A stretch of 64,000 nucleotides of DNA from the NCBI GenBank assembly GCA_023653785.1, contig JAMKCH010022366.1, positions 1 through 64,000 of the forward strand. The letters are read 5' to 3'. Position numbers and translations under genes: made by a program. Below are positions 58,706 through 64,000 of the stretch, piece by piece; position 1 is the first letter of the stretch; each line of letters begins with the position of its first letter. Under the pieces are notes generated by a model, which saw nothing but the letters and a program-made list of their open reading frames with translations, did no database searches and was not told the origin of the DNA. Origin of the DNA: Ophioderma brevispina (Eukaryota; Echinodermata; Ophiuroidea; Amphilepidida; Ophiodermatidae).

Positions 58706-59351
58706 CCCTCATCCACCAAGTTTTTTGGTACTACTTTCACACGACAAAGGGGTGGGGGGGGGGTGGTTACCCCCGAGTTTTTTTTAATTAAACGCAACCA
58801 TCATCTTGCTCTTCGGTATCAGTGTGGTAGGCTGGCATATGTCCTTTCTTCAAATCAAGTACAAAATTCAAGTTTAAAAAAACATGACGTCATAGAGACT
58901 TCATAACTGAGAGCTTATTTTTTACGCAAATTGGTACATCAAATCGCCAAAATCAAGGTTTTTTTTTAAAAAAAAAACGTTTTTGCCATTTATGCAAGCA
59001 AAATTGGTATTTATTTGGCAATAAGGGGTGCCAAAGTAAGCATACACCTTTATTACTACTCTAAATAATAGAAAAAATACAAGTATTTGCTTAAAGTATC
59101 TCATACTTAAAATAAAGTAACCATTTGTTGGCATTTTTACACAGTAAGTAAGGAAGGTGGCAACCACCCCACCTTTCCAACTTGAACGGGACGTCCTGAC
59201 CCCCATGAAGGTGGGTACTCCAATTTTTTTCCTAAAATGGAACCTCAAAGGAAGACTTACAATTACATAAAAGCCTTGAGTCGCATTCGTTTGCGTTTTT
59301 GTGCGACAGGGGGTCATCCGTAGAGGTGGTGGTTCTTGGTTTGGACGGGGT
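58706..59351. mobile_element. piggyBac-type MITE with TTAA flanks, copy 2
   Basis: The left end CCCTCATCCACCAAG follows TTAA (58702-58705). The right end GGACGGGG is followed by TTTAA (TTAA at 59352-59355). Interior words match copy 1 at 47589-48239: GGGGGTGGTTACCCCC/GGTGGTTTCCACCC, CATCTTGCTCTTCGGTATCA, ACATGACGTCATA, AAATCGCCAAAATCAAGG and TTGTGCGACAGG. Same orientation as copy 1 and more diverged. Confidence 0.82.
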
Positions 59352-59355
59352 TTAA

Positions 59356-61678
59356 AACAAATTAACGCTTTCACCCCAAAGACTACTGTTTTTTTTAATA
59401 CTTTTTATTCAAAACCTCTTAATTTAAAGTTTGGAAAAAATGTCACCCAAAGCTCAATTTTTTTTTAGTCTACTTTTTAACAAAAAACTAGGAAATTGCC
59501 ACCCCCATATTAAGGGGCATTGTGGCTTTCTCCCAAAGATACTTTTTTGTGCATTTTCGCTGTCACTAACATACCACTAAATACCACCTTGGGTTTTGAT
59601 ACATCTACAAATATTATTGGTTGTGCCACATAATGGCATAAGTGATATGTGTGACCTTTTTTGTAATTTCTTCATATTACATAAGTGACATGATTTAAAT
59701 GACCAAGCCAGCTCTGGATGTTTATGGTGAGATAATATGGGAGCGTGCTTTGTTTCACTTGTCCACATTGATATCCACATTTCACATAACAGTCATAAGG
59801 ATTAAAGCCGTTAATTTGCACTGTTTGTGCTGATTTTTCAAATCATGTCACAGAAGGAGCTGATGTCCCATAGTTTTTTTCAGAAAATTAGTTTCGGAAG
59901 ACCCGCATTCACAAAAAAAATCTGTAACGGCCACAGACCCCTACCCATTCCAAAGTTAAGGGTGGGGTCAGGTTTTGTTTTTACCCTGACTTTCAGTGCA
60001 ATTTTTCTTGACGTTTACCAAATGATACAACATATGCTGTTGGTCATACATATTGTAGCCTAAGTTTTGAAAATGGGCATTATTTTGAATGTTCTTGCCA
60101 TGGTAACTAAACTATGCCCTCTGATTGGCTAAACACTGGAACAAATGTAACTGCATACCGGTAACTTGATTGACCCATCTTGAGTAAAGGTGCGTGGGTA
60201 TAGTGTGGCAAAACCACAGAGCTGGATTTTTATATGGTTGTCATGGCAACCAGCATCTTACCACTCAGCCAACTTTATATAAATTGAAACTAAATTCAAA
60301 AATCTGGCTCCATTGTTTTCTAGCCCCTTGGATGCTTGAATATCTGTGTTTGTTTTTGGAGTTAAAGTTCACTCCCGTTTCTATTTGCGATTTGAACAAC
60401 ATCTTAAAAATTATGAACATAGGGAAAAATTATTACTTTTGCACCAGAATCTGTGAAACATTGATCATTTTAAAATAAATTATTACCATTGTTTGAGTGC
60501 ATTTTTATGCAAATAGGGATGATCTAATGGGTTTAAATTATTTTAAAAATAATTTTCTGAAATATCATTTGGTGAGTGATAATAATAAAATGCATGTTGT
60601 TGAGCTGAACATTTTCCAAGCTTGGTTTTTGATGCATAATGAATTTATTTTAATGTTTTAATAAATTTTTTTTTGGGGAAAAAGCTTGTAATATGTGATC
60701 ATAATAATAAAAAATTGATATTTGCTTAAAAAGCAGTGTGAGCAATTTCTACATACACATGTATATAAAATGCATCAAATTTGGAGACTTGTTTGCTTAA
60801 ATCGAGCAGAAAATTGAAGAAATGTCCCCTATTTTCCTTACCAACCTCAACAAAAGCAAATTAAAGCTGAAAGTTTACAAAACACTTTCCTATCATGCTA
60901 TAATCTTATTTAGAGCTAGTAGACTCAATTTTCAAACATAGACCCCACCTTAAGTGCTCCCCCCCCTCCGCTCATTTTGCGTCTCCTATATGACATTTTA
61001 AATTAAGATTTTAATAGTTTATTGTTCCAACAAGTTCTTCCTGGGGTACAAGTTTTTGGAAATAGTTTATTATTTCTGTCATTTATATTATCTCTCTAAT
61101 GACACTTCATAGTAGTCAGGTTAAAAGTTTAGAGACCATGTGCACCTTTGTTCATTTATGTCACAGGAGTGTAACCTTTTATATGTGACCCCCATTACAA
61201 ACCCAGGAACAAGTTGCAGTGAACCTACTCCTCATTTTTGATTCAAGCCATTCAGAAATATCCTAATCCCCATTTCATTCATCTTGTTTTAACAATTTAA
61301 AAGCAAGTATGACTTTAGCGGCCTTTATATAGACTAATCCCCCCAGCTGTACCCACATCTTTTGTCACGTCTGGAGTTATTTTACTGAAGTCACCAAAAG
61401 ACTGGAATGCTCAGTGGCAATGTGTTTTATGTGGAGCCCGTTTGTCTGCCCCTTTGGGTTGTGGTGAATGTGGCGGGTTATCTATATAAAGCAACTAAAT
61501 CATTCTTGCTTTTATTGTTAAAGAATGAATTTGGGGATTGGCGTTTCTGACGGCTCTGAATCAATGATGATAAGTCACTGCGACTTGTTTCCGGGTTTGT
61601 CATGGTGGGTCACAGTATTGTTTGCTATAATAATATCTAACAAAGAATTGAAAACATCTGCCCCAGAATCATTGCCTT
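59356..61678. other. intergenic AT-rich sequence, no gene seen
   Basis: No recognised coding signal. T runs near 59384 and 59458, and CCCCCCCTCCGC at 60960-60970. Short frames (59577-59780 minus, 59827-60063 and 60194-60478 plus) carry no motif. Confidence 0.45.
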
Positions 61679-61888
61679 CAGTGGCGAACGGGGCCTGCCC
61701 ACTCTGAGGGGGCAAATTCCCAGTCTTGGGAAAGTTTTCCCTCTCAGGGTCAAAAGGCCAATTTTTGCCTCGGTCAGAAAAGAGTCTAAAAAAACGGCTG
61801 ATTTTACATGTTATTTTGCAAATTTGTTCCCCCGGCCAAAGTTCGTCAGGGGGGGGGGCAACCTGCCCCTCCCCACTGTTACTCCACT
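61679..61888. mobile_element. hAT-type MITE, copy 2, eroded
   Basis: Starts CAGTGGCGAACGGGGCCTGC and ends CTGTTACTCCACT. The interior follows the 22.7-kb copy: CTCTGAGGGGGCAAATTCCC, AGTCTTGGGAAA, GGTCAAAAGGCCAATTTTT, CGGCTGATTT and CCCGGCCAAAG. Flanks TTGCCTT and TTGCCAG could be a mutated target duplication. Confidence 0.8.
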
Positions 61889-64000
61889 TTGCCAGTGCAA
61901 TTATTGTAAGGTCAGGCCGTAATGTTATGCTAAAAGTTGTGTAAGCTCTTCTCACGCAGTATCACACCAATATTTTCTTTACTTTCTTTACTTTTAGAAA
62001 GATTAAAAATCTGTCATATTAAAACTTCACAATTACTGTTTCCAGGAAAGATAGTATTTCCATCATTTTTTTTTCAGTTCGTGACCTTATATTATATTGT
62101 GAATGGCCTTTGGTGGGTGCTCTTTATCATCTTAAAACGTCACTGGCACAGTGTCACAAATATGGAAATTTTCTTTCTTCAATTTGCTGCTTGCAATGAT
62201 AGTCTCACCCATTGGAAGAATTGAGATATTATTTAACATAAAAAATAACATACTCAAAAACAAATAGGGGCTATTAATAAGATGCTAATGATATCCAGGT
62301 TATTTGTACTAAACTTAAGTTTGCATAACTTAATCAACAAATGTGTCTATTACATGAAATATCTAGGACTGTACTCATGATCTTAAAAACCACAAAGGTC
62401 ACAGACCGGTCTAACAGGGTACATATACCTGGAATCACCCGTCATGGCGTTTTCCTTCTGTTAACACCATTCCAATTGTCTGTGAAGGTCTCCAGAGTCT
62501 TGATCATAAAATCGTTTCTGTTGCCATAAGGGCACTGATTTGATCATAATTATTTCAGGTGAGGAACTAATGTATTAAGCTTTACAATTTAACCACATCT
62601 AAAAATATAAATTGAAAAATCTGCAGACGCCTATTTTTGAAATGGCCAGTCTCTTAAGTATCTCATTTGCAAAGACAATAATGGCTAAAATTGGCCCCCG
62701 ACAATTTTTTTCATAATAATAGGTGCAGGTATTTAACTCCATTTGTTTAACCCATATTGTTTAGAACCTCAGTTACTACTGCCATTCCTTTCTGGCCATT
62801 GATGTTTGAAATGAGTTGAAATAACAGCAAAATAAGGTGGTCTTTCGAAAGAGATTTTTTAGAATAAGAGGAATTGGTTGAATTATTATAGAGCCGAATG
62901 TGTAGTAAAATGTATACACAGGAAATCATGCGCATCACTTATACAACCGGAGCTAAAACATCTTGAAAAAATACTCATGTATGAATTTTAAGGTGCTTAT
63001 AGAAAATAGGTGTTTTGTGCGTATACCGTTTATGAAGATCAGTGATTCTCAACCCAAACCGTCCAAATATTAGAATTTGGCAGTAAATAGCATTAAAAAG
63101 TGAAGGATAAGTTAGAATTCATATTATTTTTAGAACTGAACAATTGAACCGAAAGTAAGCTCAAAGTAAGAGAACAGCAGTGTTCAACGATACGAGTCTT
63201 CATTGAATTACGTGTTAGTAATGTCCGTCTGGACAGTAATGACTAAAATAATATCCGTTTTGTTCTTATTATGTTGCTTTTTGGCTTGTAAATTTAATAG
63301 GGATACCTATGATACCTATTCTTGTACAGACATGTCAACATTTGATTTTTATATTTTTTTTTTTTTTTTTGATTTCTGATTTAGCAAATCACGATAGTGC
63401 TTTTATCATTACCATTAAGCTATTGTAACTTGGTGATCTGCTCACAATTAATTCATTTATAGGCCTACAATCTTGGTCAAAGGTGTTGGAACCCATGCAA
63501 TCGTGGTCCAACACATTCGACCAAATTGTGTAAGTATGACTTCAATTGTAATTGAAATTACATCAGAGCTTCGGTATGAATTTTGAGCATGATTAACAAT
63601 TTGATTAAATTTGTGGTACTTGAAAATCAAATGCATCATAAACAAATCATGCCGAATCTGGAAACTGTGGTCATAAATAGAAATTGTCTATAATGGAATG
63701 AGTCACCAATGTGGTACTTGTAAATTGTATTGGCTTGTTTTTCATAATAGTACAACATACAGGATCTTATTGTGGATCAAATGTACAATATTGCACAGGG
63801 GTGATGAACACGTATTAAAGCATAATGGCACATTTTTGAAGAGCACCCCCCATTTTCAAGTTGATATTTTGGCACAGTTACGTTGGTATTGTCTAGGAAC
63901 TATACCTTTGACTAGAATGCTAAAAAATGCGTCATTTATCATAAAAGGCGATTTTGTAATTAGAATTGGGATCCCAGATTGGGATTGACCGGCAGAGCGG
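61889..64000. other. intergenic or intronic sequence to window end, no gene seen
   Basis: AT-rich without coding signal. A poly-T run is at 63354-63370. Open frames at 61937-62224 and 63698-63988 lack recognisable motifs and are probably chance. Confidence 0.4.

Noticed and set aside
1..64000. CRISPR array, prokaryotic operons or phage genes
   Set aside because: No regularly spaced identical repeats with unique spacers and no dense co-directional ORFs; repeats present are eukaryotic transposons and minisatellites.

Overview
The window looks like nuclear DNA from a metazoan, probably a marine invertebrate and perhaps an ambulacrarian (echinoderm or hemichordate). I infer this from intron-like AT-rich sequence, tRNA-derived SINEs, decayed non-LTR retrotransposons, hAT-, piggyBac- and TA-target MITE-like elements, and exon-like pieces of a chitinase-type gene. 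There are no operons, no prokaryotic gene density and no intact long ORF. Taxon-level placement is inference.

Layout. Bases 1-2650 are a GC/purine-rich stretch with no intact frame, a 2x~255-bp tandem repeat and what looks like the 3' end of a LINE with a TGAAA tail. An ~8.2-8.7 kb segment then occurs twice in direct orientation (2897-11068 and 12225-20953). The two copies are separated by a 1.15-kb cluster of tRNA-like SINE units that switches strand in its middle. The copies differ mostly by scattered single-base indels, and copy 2 carries a ~345-base poly-G block that copy 1 lacks. This pattern suggests unpolished long-read sequence or a partly artefactual duplication.

From 20954 to ~39 kb the sequence looks cleaner. 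It holds a 205-bp hAT-type MITE with a perfect 8-bp target duplication (22699-22903). It also holds a nested element: a hAT-type unit with perfect 8-bp duplications (23224-25511) interrupted by a 5'-truncated L1/Tx1-like LINE on the minus strand with a poly(A) tail and its own imperfect duplication. A tRNA-derived SINE lies at 28155-28578. Three minus-strand pieces follow in the order expected of a secreted chitinase: a GH18-like C-terminal exon (38.73-38.80 kb), a Pro/Ala/Gly/Thr-rich repeat exon (32.50-32.69 kb) and a CBM14 chitin-binding-like exon ending in a stop (32.06-32.33 kb). The GH18 catalytic-core exons were not found, so this may be a partial or dead gene.

From 39 to 64 kb I found almost only repeats. 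They include paired composite minisatellites in opposite orientation (42.5 and 52.3 kb), a CR1/L2-like LINE 3' end (44.85-45.65 kb), and three copies of a ~640-bp TA-flanked MITE, one of which is split by a 651-bp TTAA-flanked piggyBac-type MITE. There is also a 1.5-kb segmental duplication carrying a foldback element, and second copies of the piggyBac-type and hAT-type MITEs. I saw no rRNA, CRISPR array, canonical functional tRNA gene or intact transposase gene.
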